Assembly: GCA_031292035.1 (NCBI GenBank)
Contig: JARLHX010000407.1
Coordinates: 1 to 64,000, forward strand
Origin: Negativicutes bacterium
Lineage (GTDB): Bacteria > Bacillota_C > Negativicutes > Sporomusales_B > JARLHX01
Direction: 5' to 3'
Length of the DNA stretch: 64,000 nt
The translations under genes and the position numbers were made by a program. Positions 25,293 through 33,575 of this stretch are shown one piece after another. Under the pieces are notes generated by a model that had not been told where the DNA came from, did not search any database, and worked only from the letters and a program-made list of their open reading frames with translations. The number at the start of each line of letters is the position of its first letter. Position 1 is the stretch's first letter.

Positions 25293-25387
25293 GGGAGCGA
25301 ATAGGGCCTAGTGGTTCTTCGATCTTCAAATCCATTTGAGCGGCGCAACCCGGTGCTAGTGGGTTCAATTCCTACACACTCCCGCCA
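25293..25387 (+). pseudogene. Decayed tRNA-Sec (selC-like) copy
   Basis: This copy of the selC pattern keeps the CTTCAAA loop with TCA, a pairable D arm (GGGCC/GGTTC) and a T arm and 3' end (ATTCCTACACACTCCCGCCA) identical to the selC at 11993. The anticodon stem no longer pairs (TCGAT against TCCAT), and the acceptor has mismatches (GGGAGCGA with ACACTCCC). It is probably non-functional. It lies just after the last gene of the operon, so the two selC copies bracket the 12.1-25.3 kb segment. Confidence 0.7.
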
Positions 25388-26031
25388 GATGATAAGGTTT
25401 CTAGCCGATTAGATTACTTTTGAGGGTTCAGTACGAATATTCGGAACTCCAGAGAAAGATGGAAGTTAATCGGGGGCGTCAGCTAGCGCGACAACTTTGA
25501 GAAGGCGAAAAACTCTTGCGGATTTTAGCCCGGACTATAAGGTATCAGCGCGACGTAGGATTGGTTTCTGGCGGTTCCATGACTCAATATACAAAGAATA
25601 TCCACGCAATATCCAATACTGCGATCTGCAGCTGATCTTGAACGATCCGAGGATTCAGGGGGGGCTTCTCGCCTCCACCAAACCATACCAAACAAAGAAA
25701 CGCCTAAATGAAGGCGTTTTTTTGTTTGGTGCCCCTGAACCTTATGGTAGTATAGTCTGTTCAACAGTGGTAAGAAGAGCTGTTATGAGAACGTAAGTTG
25801 AGATTAGCAACGAAGCATGAAAGTAACCCGTTGTACCAATAATTGCAGGCCTCCTGTAAGTTTATCTGGAGAAATTTGCAGGATGTTCGAAATTTTCAGT
25901 GAATTATATACATCGATTATAACTCAGAGGCCGAGCAGGCTGACAATCCAATAATCGTACATGTCGTAAGAGTTGCTTTAAAACCTTAGGAGCCTTTTTC
26001 TTCAAATTGGACCAATATAGGGGAGGGGTTT
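25388..26031. other. Non-coding stretch after the selC-like copy
   Basis: No gene. It contains a GCCTCCACCA motif (25671-25680) next to a long terminator hairpin (25687-25730). The remainder shows no recognisable structure. A GGGAGGGG site at the right end precedes the broken symporter gene. Confidence 0.5.
25687..25737 (+). terminator. Long hairpin terminator
   Basis: ACCAAACAAAGAAACGCCT (25687-25705) pairs with AGGCGTTTTTTTGTTTGGT (25712-25730). The T run inside the stem makes it usable as a terminator, probably for the Hdr/CoA-transferase operon. Confidence 0.7.
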
Positions 26032-26958
26032 ATGACTGCAATTGACATGGGATAGCTGACCGCCACGAAAAGCGATCCAAAAACCACTCAGGATAATATA
26101 ATCAATATTATCCCCACGAACATTGTTGACTCCATGGCCCGGCAAGACATGCTGCAAGTAGTCATCTTTGCCACCATATTTGGAGTAGCAACTGCGGCAC
26201 TGGGGAAAAAGGGCGAACCAATGGTGGCGTTTGCCGACATGGTTGCTCAGATTATGTTTAAGTTTACCGGTTATATTATGAAGCTGGCCCCTATCGGCAT
26301 TGGGGCCATGATGGCATGGACGGTCGGGAAATTTGGCCTTGCCATGCTGATTCCCCTGGCCAAGCTTATCTTGACAATGTATGGCTCATTGCTATTTTTC
26401 CTCATTGTTGTTCTAGGCGGTACGGCGGCTTTCTTTAAGATCAGCCTGTGGCAAATACTCAAAACAATCAAGGAACCGTTCATGATTGCGTTTACTACGA
26501 CTACCGGGGAAGTAGCCATCCCAATCGCCATTGAAAGGTTGGCAGAGATGGGGGTTCCTAGGTTCATTTCCTCTTTTGTCATACCGACAGGCTATACATT
26601 TAATATGGATGGTGCCACCTTATATATTGCATCAGGATCGATGTTTATTGCCCAAGCCTATGGAATCGATTTATCGTTTTCGCAGCAAATAATGATCATA
26701 CTGACGTTGATGCTGGCAACAAAAGGGGTAGCCGGCATCCCTGGGGGCTCGTTTATCGTTTTGGCCGGAACTCTTTCGACCGTTGGTTTGCCGGTAGAAG
26801 GTCTGGCCCTTCTTCTCGGTATCGACCGAATCCTGGACATGGCTCGCAGTGGCTGTAACATGATCGGTCATTGCGTGGCATCGGTTCTTCTGGCTAAATG
26901 GGAAGGGGTGCTGGGTGATCCCGTGGATAAGGATGCCACGACAAGTGTGGATGCCTAG
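26032..26958 (+). pseudogene. 5'-truncated dicarboxylate/amino acid:cation symporter (DAACS family)
   Basis: After ATG 26032 and six further codons there is an in-frame TAG. The same frame then continues with NIINIIPTNIVDSMARQDML, the family segment normally found about 130 residues into the protein, and runs to a normal end with the signature blocks FTTTTGEVAIP and FNMDGATLY. The first ~125 residues (three to four membrane helices) are absent. The intact relative at 60459 shows what is missing. An internal start at 26134 could give 274 residues, but these would lack part of the transport domain. The deletion point lies close to the selC-like copy, suggesting loss during rearrangement there. 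Confidence 0.75.
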
Positions 26959-27054
26959 GAGGGGCTGGTATGATCTCGTCAAATAGTATCAAGTGTAGAA
27001 GTGATATGGGAAATCCCTGCGAGGGGTAATTTCGTTTAGCAGGAGCGCAAAAGG

Positions 27055-27088
27055 GCCAGCCTCGGGCTTCGGGGCTGGCTTGTTTTTT
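27055..27088 (+). terminator. Rho-independent terminator
   Basis: GCCAGCC (27055-27061) pairs with GGCTGGC (27073-27079), extended by two inner pairs, followed by TTGTTTTTT. Confidence 0.75.
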
Positions 27089-27151
27089 CCAAAAGGCTTT
27101 TGAGTGTAGTCCGGGTTTCTATTATTGTCGGAAGTAGGTTTTGGGGTAAAC

Positions 27152-27907
27152 ATGGATGTTGGGATATTGCTATTTCTCATGGCCAGCGGTTTTGTCGCGG
27201 CTTTTATCGATTCAGTCGTGGGCGGCGGAGGGCTTATTTCTCTGCCGGCACTATTGATGACCGGCCTACCGCCGGTCCATGCGTTGGGCACAAATAAAAT
27301 GGCCAGCCTAATGGGTACGCTGACCAGCACATTGTCTTTTCTGCGCTCAGGCAAGATTGACCTGAAGTTGATGCGCTATCTTTTTCCGTTGTCACTGGCC
27401 GGCGGAGCTGTTGGCGTCTGTGTCGTCAGATTGATTCCTCCTCATTTCCTCAAACCGTTGCTTGTAGTTATGCTGGTCGGGGTAATGGTCTATACGCTAT
27501 GCAAAAAAGAATTTGGTGCGGTCTCGTCATACCGGGGTTTGAGCCGTCGGGAAGGAATCTTGAGTGGGGTGCTGGTTTTCTTGCTTGGGTTTTACGACGG
27601 TTTTTTTGGACCGGGCGGGGGGACTTTCCTTATCTTTGGGTTTCTCTTAATTGGGTTTGATTATGTTTGCGCGGCCGCCAACTCCAGGGTCGCCAATTTT
27701 GCCAGCAATCTTGCCGCAACGGTTGTCTTCGGCTGGGGAGGCTTGATTGATTTCCACTACGCCCTGCCGATGGGACTGGCGATGGCAGTCGGCGCTTGGG
27801 CCGGTGCGCACGTGGCGATCCATAAAGGGGTAACCTATGTTAGACCACTGTTCCTGGTGGTTACGACGCTACTTATCGGTAAACAGCTTTGGACGCTGTT
27901 TTTCTAG
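27152..27907 (+). CDS. TSUP (TauE/SafE, DUF81) family membrane permease
   Basis: A 251-residue integral membrane protein with about eight hydrophobic segments. The two family repeats are visible: AAFIDSVVGGGGLISLPAL near residue 18 and GFYDGFFGPGGGTFLIFGF near residue 150, with N-K-M and N-S-R-V-A-N segments after each. Family members export or import sulfite, sulfoacetate, thiosulfate or other small anions. ATG 27152 is chosen over an upstream TTG. It stands alone between terminators. Sulfur-anion transport is attractive given the rhodanese fusion nearby, but this is speculation. Confidence 0.85.
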   Translation: MDVGILLFLMASGFVAAFIDSVVGGGGLISLPALLMTGLPPVHALGTNKMASLMGTLTSTLSFLRSGKIDLKLMRYLFPLSLAGGAVGVCVVRLIPPHFLKPLLVVMLVGVMVYTLCKKEFGAVSSYRGLSRREGILSGVLVFLLGFYDGFFGPGGGTFLIFGFLLIGFDYVCAAANSRVANFASNLAATVVFGWGGLIDFHYALPMGLAMAVGAWAGAHVAIHKGVTYVRPLFLVVTTLLIGKQLWTLFF

Positions 27908-28075
27908 GAAATGAGAACAATGGGGTTTGGCCGCCGCTAGCTGGGGATGAGAATAAGGCAACATTTTGCAAGGGTATTTATCGTCATGCCACGAATGAAA
28001 GAATTAGGAAATGACTTGTTTGAGCATGTAACCTGTCCCTGGTGTTTCCGGCGCTAGTACTGAGGAGGCGGCAGC

Positions 28076-28789
28076 ATGATAGTTAAGGGCGGTTTTTCCG
28101 CATATGGGCAATCAATAGGCATTATCGTTTTTAAAGGCGTTACTCCCCGTATTCCCGGCGATATAGGCCATGCGGTTACTTTGGATTTTCCGGTATGTTA
28201 TGAAATCATTGATGGGATCTCTTTTATGAATTTAGTGGATGGGGATGAACGCACCGCCCAAATCTTAATCGAGGGTGCAAAACGGCTGGAGGCCAAAGGT
28301 GTCAGGGCTATTGCCGGTGATTGCGGACTACTCGCACGCTATCAGCAGGAAATTGCGGCGGCCTTGTCGGTGCCCTTTTTTAGTTCTAGCCTTCTCCTGA
28401 TTCCCCTTGTCTGGAGAATGCAGGGCCAACAGGGGAAAATAGGTGTGGTTACGGGACATAGCGGGCTGCTGAAAGAGGAACATTTGCGCCTGGCGGGTGT
28501 GGCGCCGGGAACAGGAATCGCCATTGAAGGAATGGAGAATGAGCCGGAGTTTCGTAAGGTAGTGATTGAAGGCCATCCGGTATTGGATGTGGACAAAATG
28601 CGACAAGACTTGCTGGCAGTGACGAGACGTCTGGTTCATAACTATTCCGACGTCCGCTCGATTGTCCTTGAATGCTCCAATCTGCCTTCTTTTGCCCGTG
28701 ATATTCAGCAGGAAACAGGATTACCTGTTTACGATATTGTTGGACTGGCTAAATTGGTTTATAGCTCGGTAGCTCCGACCCAATATTAG
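28076..28789 (+). CDS. Aspartate/glutamate racemase family protein
   Basis: A 237-residue protein with the two-cysteine pattern of the cofactor-independent Asp/Glu/hydantoin racemase superfamily: AIAGDCGLLARY near residue 86 and VLECSNLPSFA near residue 205, plus a GVVTGHSGLLKEEHLR loop. Both catalytic cysteines are present. The substrate could be an amino acid or a dicarboxylate such as maleate. GAGGCGGC lies upstream of ATG 28076. It is monocistronic, followed by a terminator. Confidence 0.8.
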   Translation: MIVKGGFSAYGQSIGIIVFKGVTPRIPGDIGHAVTLDFPVCYEIIDGISFMNLVDGDERTAQILIEGAKRLEAKGVRAIAGDCGLLARYQQEIAAALSVPFFSSSLLLIPLVWRMQGQQGKIGVVTGHSGLLKEEHLRLAGVAPGTGIAIEGMENEPEFRKVVIEGHPVLDVDKMRQDLLAVTRRLVHNYSDVRSIVLECSNLPSFARDIQQETGLPVYDIVGLAKLVYSSVAPTQY

Positions 28790-28886
28790 TCCGATTCGGA
28801 TTGAGTCCCATGAAAATATAATCGTGGATTACCAACGAAATGGGTCGGTTTGCAGGGGCGCGGCTTGCCTCCGCCGTGTGAACACG

Positions 28887-28920
28887 AAAAAACGCCTCTA
28901 GAATAGGCGTTTTTTTCTTT
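28887..28920 (+). terminator. Rho-independent terminator
   Basis: AAAAAACGCCT (28887-28897) pairs with AGGCGTTTTTT (28905-28915) and a T-rich tail follows. The A/T symmetry lets it work in both directions, so it may also end the leftward EamA gene. Confidence 0.75.
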
Positions 28921-28967
28921 TGGACGAGCAACTTAGAATAATACCAATTTTTGACCAATAGGAGGAC

Positions 28968-29891
28968 CTATGCGGTACGAGTTTGATTCTTAGTGATGAT
29001 AATTACCGCGCATAGGATGATAGCAGCCGCGGCGCTATCTGAGAGTGCCAGTTGTTCGTTAGCCAGCGCCCAGCCGAGGAATACTGCTACAACTGGGTTT
29101 ACATAGGCATAAGTGGAAACAAGGGTGGGGTCTGCGGTTTTTAGTAACCATATGTAGGCACCAAAGCCGATCAGGGAGCCGAAGATGATCAGATAGACCA
29201 GGGCAAAGGCCGAGTCGAGGGAAATGTTGCTTGCGGAAAATGCGGTCCATTCGCCGGATAGTAGGCTGATAAAAAAATAGCAGGCTCCGCCGGTAAGATT
29301 TTGTAGTGCTACCGATAGAAAGGGCGACTCCGGCAGGCGTGCGGTACGCGAGTATAAAGAACCCCAGGCCCAGGTGACCGAGGCCAGAGTTACTACGAGA
29401 TAGCCCAGCCATTCCAATGGATTACTGCCGATCTGGGTAACCGAGGTTTGTACCAGAAGAATTACGCCGCAAAAACCTAATGTCAGCCCTGCAATAACAA
29501 AGGTTTTGGGACGGCCGCTGTTTTGGCAAACCCAGGCAATGATCGCCATCCACAAAGGGACGGTGGCAAAGATAATAGCGGCGATGCCGGAGGGGACAAA
29601 TTGTTCTGCCCAGACCAGGCCTCCCATCGAGCATACCAGCAGCAAACCACCCACCTTGGCGGCGCTCAGCCACTGCGCTTTTTCGGGGTGAGCGGCTCCT
29701 TTTCGCCATTCCCATAGGTATACTATCGCCCCTGCCGTGAAGAAACGCAGTCCTCCCATAAGAAAGGGCGGTATGGTGTCACTTGCAACCTTCATCGCCA
29801 GGTAGGTTCCGCCCCAAAATAAATAGACTGCCAGTAAAGCAGTGGTGATCTGTATTTGCATATTCCGATTTGTTACTGCAATTTCAGGCAT
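28968..29891 (-). CDS. EamA (DMT superfamily) transporter
   Basis: A 307-residue membrane protein with ten hydrophobic segments in two EamA repeats. The first begins YLFWGGTYLAMKVASDTIPPF and the second TWAWGSLYSRTARL. Members export amino acids or other metabolites. The start is set at the ATG at 29891-29889, with TTGGAG 6 bp upstream; a longer frame adds 12 residues without a good site. It is divergent from the LysR regulator at 30024, which is the natural candidate for its control. Confidence 0.87.
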   Translation of the reverse strand: MPEIAVTNRNMQIQITTALLAVYLFWGGTYLAMKVASDTIPPFLMGGLRFFTAGAIVYLWEWRKGAAHPEKAQWLSAAKVGGLLLVCSMGGLVWAEQFVPSGIAAIIFATVPLWMAIIAWVCQNSGRPKTFVIAGLTLGFCGVILLVQTSVTQIGSNPLEWLGYLVVTLASVTWAWGSLYSRTARLPESPFLSVALQNLTGGACYFFISLLSGEWTAFSASNISLDSAFALVYLIIFGSLIGFGAYIWLLKTADPTLVSTYAYVNPVVAVFLGWALANEQLALSDSAAAAIILCAVIIITKNQTRTA

Positions 29892-30023
29892 GATATTCTC
29901 CAACAGCACGTTGTCTGACTTCTCCACTTGCTTACCTACTAGTATAAATATATACTTTAAATTAGAAAAGAGAATTTATATAATGTTATATATGAATAAA
30001 ATTCATGTAATGGCGAGGATGAT

Positions 30024-30947
30024 ATGACAATCTTCAAATACAAGGTTTTTCACGCTGTTGTTGAATTGGGAAGTTTGACGAAGGCGGCTGAAAGCTTAAA
30101 TTTAACCCAGTCTGGGGTTAGTCATGCCATTTCCAGTCTTGAAACAGAGTTCGGCTTTTCATTACTCACAAGAGACCGTGCCGGTATTGCTTTGACGAGT
30201 AATGGTGAACGATTATTGACGCGCATCTGTGAGACGTTGCAGTCTGACGAACGACTAAGGCAAGAGGTTGCTGCCATTAGAGGACTGGAGATTGGAACGA
30301 TCCGGATCGGGACGTTTACCAGCGTCTCCTCGCAATGGCTGCCAGGCATTATGAAAGAATTCCAAAAACAGCATCTGTCACTCGAAATCAAATTGGCAGA
30401 GGGTGATTACGATAAAATCGAGGGTTGGATATTGAACGGAAGTGTTGATTTTGGGTTTGTGTCTTTACCGGCATTTAAATCCTTTGAAACGATTCCTTTA
30501 GTAAAAGATAAAATGTTTTGTATTCTTCCCAGGGAGCATCCTTTGCAACACCAAAACAAGATTTTCTTTGATCAAATTAAAGAAGAACCCTTTATCATGC
30601 CGAAGTGGGGGAGCAATGATGATGTGCGGCGAATCTTGCGTGAAAATAACGTTACACCGAGAATCAAATATGAAATTGCGGAAGACCAAGCCATTATTGC
30701 GATGGTGCAAAACGGGTTAGGTATTAGTATTCTGCCAGAGATGGTCTTGCGTCACAATGCTTGCAATCTAAGTATTGTCAGTCTGGAGAAACCTGTATAT
30801 CGGACGATAGGTATTGCCCTTAACTCGATTAAAAATGCTTCCCCTGCCACAAAAAGGTTTTTGGCTTTTTTGCAATTATGGCTCAAACGTCAGGGGTTGT
30901 TGCGTGAAGAGATTGACGATGTATTGGCACGCGACAGGACTCTATGA
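30024..30947 (+). CDS. LysR-family transcriptional regulator
   Basis: A 307-residue regulator. The winged HTH occupies residues ~1-60 (LGSLTKAAESLNLTQSGVSH), and the periplasmic-binding-like effector domain runs from ~90 to 295. It is divergent from the EamA gene across a 132-bp AT-rich gap, the usual arrangement for a LysR protein and its target. The effector is unknown. The PrpR-type activator 65 bp downstream on the same strand is probably a separate unit. Confidence 0.9.
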   Translation: MTIFKYKVFHAVVELGSLTKAAESLNLTQSGVSHAISSLETEFGFSLLTRDRAGIALTSNGERLLTRICETLQSDERLRQEVAAIRGLEIGTIRIGTFTSVSSQWLPGIMKEFQKQHLSLEIKLAEGDYDKIEGWILNGSVDFGFVSLPAFKSFETIPLVKDKMFCILPREHPLQHQNKIFFDQIKEEPFIMPKWGSNDDVRRILRENNVTPRIKYEIAEDQAIIAMVQNGLGISILPEMVLRHNACNLSIVSLEKPVYRTIGIALNSIKNASPATKRFLAFLQLWLKRQGLLREEIDDVLARDRTL

Positions 30948-31012
30948 TACATTGATTAATAAGACACGGTTTTTGCCTATCATCAGTGGATATTGTGGAG
31001 GACAAAACAGAA

Positions 31013-32932
31013 ATGGATATCAAAACAACGATTATCTCTCCCTTTCCCAGTCTTTATAAAACCGCGCTCGAAGTCATCGAAGAACGGGCGGCTGAGTGGA
31101 TTGGCACGGTGAATGCCGTTTTATTAAAGTCGCTGGGGACAGGGGTAATCGAGAGCCGGGAAGAGATTGCTCAGGGGACTGAAGTCATTGTAAGCCGCGG
31201 CAATACTGCGGCGCGTATCGAAAAGCACATCCAGATTCCGGTCGTGCATATTCAGGTTACCGCGGTGGATATTATGCAGGCGCTAAAACAGGTTGGCGAT
31301 AGCTGCGCGCAAGTCGGAGTAATGGGATTTCCGGGTGTTGTTTACGAATGCGAAAAAGTGGGCGAATTGATGGGGATTTCCATTCGTGAACTGGAGCTTC
31401 CCGCCAAAGATGATGTTGAGGAAGTACATAAAGTAATAAAAGAGGCGATCGACAGCGGGATCAGTGTAATCATCGGCGATAATAGCGCCAGCAGCGTTGC
31501 GGTCAAATTTGGAATCCAAGGAATTCTCATCGAATCAGGCAAGAATGCCATCTACAAGGCCATCAAAGAAGCGGAAACCATTGCGATTGTCCAGCGAACA
31601 GAAAAAGAGCGGGCCAAACTGCTGAATACCATTATCGAGTCGTCAACTGACGGGATCGTTGCTGTTGATAAAAATGGCCGCATTACCTATTTCAACCCGA
31701 TGGCGCAAGATATCTTTAAGCGCACTGCCGCCCGGGCGGTCGGCAAGAGTGTCGGAGAGGTCATCAGCAACACTCAGCTCATTGATGTTTTGAAATCGGG
31801 AATCCCCCAATTTGCCGACATCCAGCACATTGGGAAGAAGGTCATCGCTACAAAACGGATTCCGATTAAGGTAAATGATGAAACAGTCGGGGCTATTGCA
31901 AGCTTTCAGGACGTCACTCAACTTCAGATTTTTGAACAAATCATCAGGCAGAAACTGCATCACAAGGGCTTGGTTGCCAAAGCAACCCTTGACCAGTTTA
32001 TTGGTTCATCCCAAGTCATGCAAACCTTAAAAGGTCGGACGAAGAAATTTGCCATGACCGACTCCACGGTGCTGATCACTGGTGAATCAGGGACAGGCAA
32101 GGAGATGCTGGCGCAAAGTATTCATAATTTGAGCAAACGGAAGATCGGGCCGTTTGTGGCGATCAATTGCGGCGCTCTTCCAGAAAGCTTGCTGGAAAGT
32201 GAAATGTTTGGCTATGAACAGGGGGCTTTTACCGGCGCAAAAAGAGGCGGCAAGGTGGGCCTGTTCGAACTGGCTCACGGCGGAACCATCTTTTTGGACG
32301 AAATTGGTGAAATGCCGCTACCCTTGCAATCGAGGCTGCTCAGGGTGTTGCAGGAAAAAGAGGTGATGCGCCTGGGGGCTGATCGTGTCATCCCGATTGA
32401 CGTGCGCGTGATTGCTGCAACCAACCAGGACCTTGAGACCCTGGTGGCTGCTAAAGCATTCCGTAACGATTTATATTACCGTCTGAATATCCTCCGGCTT
32501 TGTATTCCGCCGTTAAGAGAACGAGTGGAAGACATCCCGGAACTTGTGGAACACTTTTTGCATCTTTATTCCAATATAAATCCCGATGTCGTTGGGATTA
32601 GTCCGCTGGCGGTGAGACTGCTTCAGCTTCATTCGTGGAGTGGCAATGTTCGCGAGCTATACAGCGGACTGGAGCGGGTGATGCTGCTTGCAACCGAGCC
32701 GGTGATTGAAGACGGCGATGTCAAGGAGGTTTTGCCGATCCGCGCCAACCCTTCTAAGGTAGCTGCTCTTCCGACCAATGGTGCTTTGGTTCAAATGGAA
32801 AAGGAAGCCATCACACAATTGCTGATTGAAGAAGAATTTAATTATAGTCGGGTGGCTGCTCGCTTGGGGATTAGCCGGCAAACCCTATGGCGGAGGCTGA
32901 AGGGTTGGCAGAATAAAAGTGCCGACCAGTAA
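31013..32932 (+). CDS. PrpR-type sigma-54-dependent activator (PrpR_N + PAS + AAA + HTH)
   Basis: A 639-residue enhancer-binding protein. Residues ~1-190 form a PrpR_N sensor domain (VIVSRGNTAARIEKH and IGDNSASSVAVKFG are typical), followed by a PAS domain (~200-300). The AAA+ core (~325-550) has GESGTGKE and GAFTGA, and a Fis-type HTH ends the protein (YSRVAARLGISRQTLWRRL). PrpR_N domains bind small carboxylate ligands. ATG 31013 follows GGAGG by 10 bp. A 15-bp palindrome and a perfect -24/-12 promoter lie downstream, so the target is the sugar-acid-type operon at 33237. Confidence 0.92.
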   Translation: MDIKTTIISPFPSLYKTALEVIEERAAEWIGTVNAVLLKSLGTGVIESREEIAQGTEVIVSRGNTAARIEKHIQIPVVHIQVTAVDIMQALKQVGDSCAQVGVMGFPGVVYECEKVGELMGISIRELELPAKDDVEEVHKVIKEAIDSGISVIIGDNSASSVAVKFGIQGILIESGKNAIYKAIKEAETIAIVQRTEKERAKLLNTIIESSTDGIVAVDKNGRITYFNPMAQDIFKRTAARAVGKSVGEVISNTQLIDVLKSGIPQFADIQHIGKKVIATKRIPIKVNDETVGAIASFQDVTQLQIFEQIIRQKLHHKGLVAKATLDQFIGSSQVMQTLKGRTKKFAMTDSTVLITGESGTGKEMLAQSIHNLSKRKIGPFVAINCGALPESLLESEMFGYEQGAFTGAKRGGKVGLFELAHGGTIFLDEIGEMPLPLQSRLLRVLQEKEVMRLGADRVIPIDVRVIAATNQDLETLVAAKAFRNDLYYRLNILRLCIPPLRERVEDIPELVEHFLHLYSNINPDVVGISPLAVRLLQLHSWSGNVRELYSGLERVMLLATEPVIEDGDVKEVLPIRANPSKVAALPTNGALVQMEKEAITQLLIEEEFNYSRVAARLGISRQTLWRRLKGWQNKSADQ

Positions 32933-32975
32933 TGGTGTTGAATGAAACCCGGATAACTAGCAAAGCAGATGGGTG

Positions 32976-33013
32976 AAACGTTACAAAATGGAACGCAACA
33001 TTTTGTAACGTTT
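32976..33013. promoter_or_regulatory. 15-bp perfect palindrome, putative activator-binding site
   Basis: AAACGTTACAAAATG (32976-32990) and CATTTTGTAACGTTT (32999-33013) form a perfect inverted repeat with an 8-nt spacer. Its position, 123 bp before the -24 element, is typical for an enhancer site of the PrpR-type regulator. A T-rich tail means it could also act as that gene's terminator. Confidence 0.65.
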
Positions 33014-33135
33014 TATTGTTTTCAGGCGCCGTCAAGCGGTTGTAAAGTCTGGGTAAGGAGTCGGTATGGTCATCAACTATTGTTAGTGCTGGGATCGGCA
33101 GGTTATAACCTTTGATTTGGCAATGGCCGCAGTTA

Positions 33136-33151
33136 TGGCACGTAATTTGCA
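33136..33151 (+). promoter_or_regulatory. Sigma-54 (-24/-12) promoter of the UxaA-type operon
   Basis: TGGCACGTAATTTGCA matches the consensus exactly: GG at 33137-33138 and GC at 33149-33150, 10 bp apart. It lies 85 bp before the first gene. Confidence 0.92.
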
Positions 33152-33236
33152 ATAACACTAGTTAGAGTTGATCTATGAGGGGAATTGACAAGCGAGAACA
33201 GGGGATATCATAACTAACGTTTCGGGGAGGGATATA

Positions 33237-33533
33237 ATGAGCAATGTGAGAGCAATTCTAATGAAGTCAGGGGATAATGTTGCCACTGTGGTTGAAATGG
33301 CAAGCCCGGGGACAGAAGTGACCTTTATGCTGGACGGAGTTCCCGGTTCGCAAACTTCGCTTGATCCCATTCCGTTTGGGCACAAGATTGCGATTGTGGA
33401 CATAACCTCAGGTCAGCCCATACGGAAATACGGCGAATCAATCGGTGCTGCAACTGCACATATCAAGGCCGGCCAGCATGTTCATGTGCATAATACCGAA
33501 AGTTGCCGCGGCCGCGGGGACAAGAATCATTAG
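33237..33533 (+). CDS. UxaA-family dehydratase, N-terminal SAF-domain subunit
   Basis: A 98-residue SAF-domain protein, the small half of a split altronate/galactarate dehydratase. It contains PFGHKIAIVDITSGQPIRKYGESIG, whose PxGHKxA and I-x-K-YG-x-x-IG elements are the family landmark, and ends with AGQHVHVHN. GGGAGGG precedes ATG 33237. First gene after the sigma-54 promoter; the large half follows 42 bp later. In the family the two halves form one Fe-dependent dehydratase for sugar acids or related 2,3-dihydroxy acids (for example (2R)-sulfolactate in SuyAB). Confidence 0.9.
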   Translation: MSNVRAILMKSGDNVATVVEMASPGTEVTFMLDGVPGSQTSLDPIPFGHKIAIVDITSGQPIRKYGESIGAATAHIKAGQHVHVHNTESCRGRGDKNH

Positions 33534-33575
33534 GACATAACAGTCAAGTTACAACAAGTATGGGGGTAATATTGT

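Larger units (their letters stand above)
32933..33236. other. Regulatory intergenic region before the UxaA-type operon
   Basis: No gene. It contains the palindrome at 32976-33013, the sigma-54 promoter at 33136 and GGGAGGG before ATG 33237. Confidence 0.7.

Noticed and set aside
25497..25796. 99-codon frame across the terminator after the selC-like copy
   Set aside because: It reads through the long hairpin terminator and the CCTCCACCA motif, and its composition is not protein-like.
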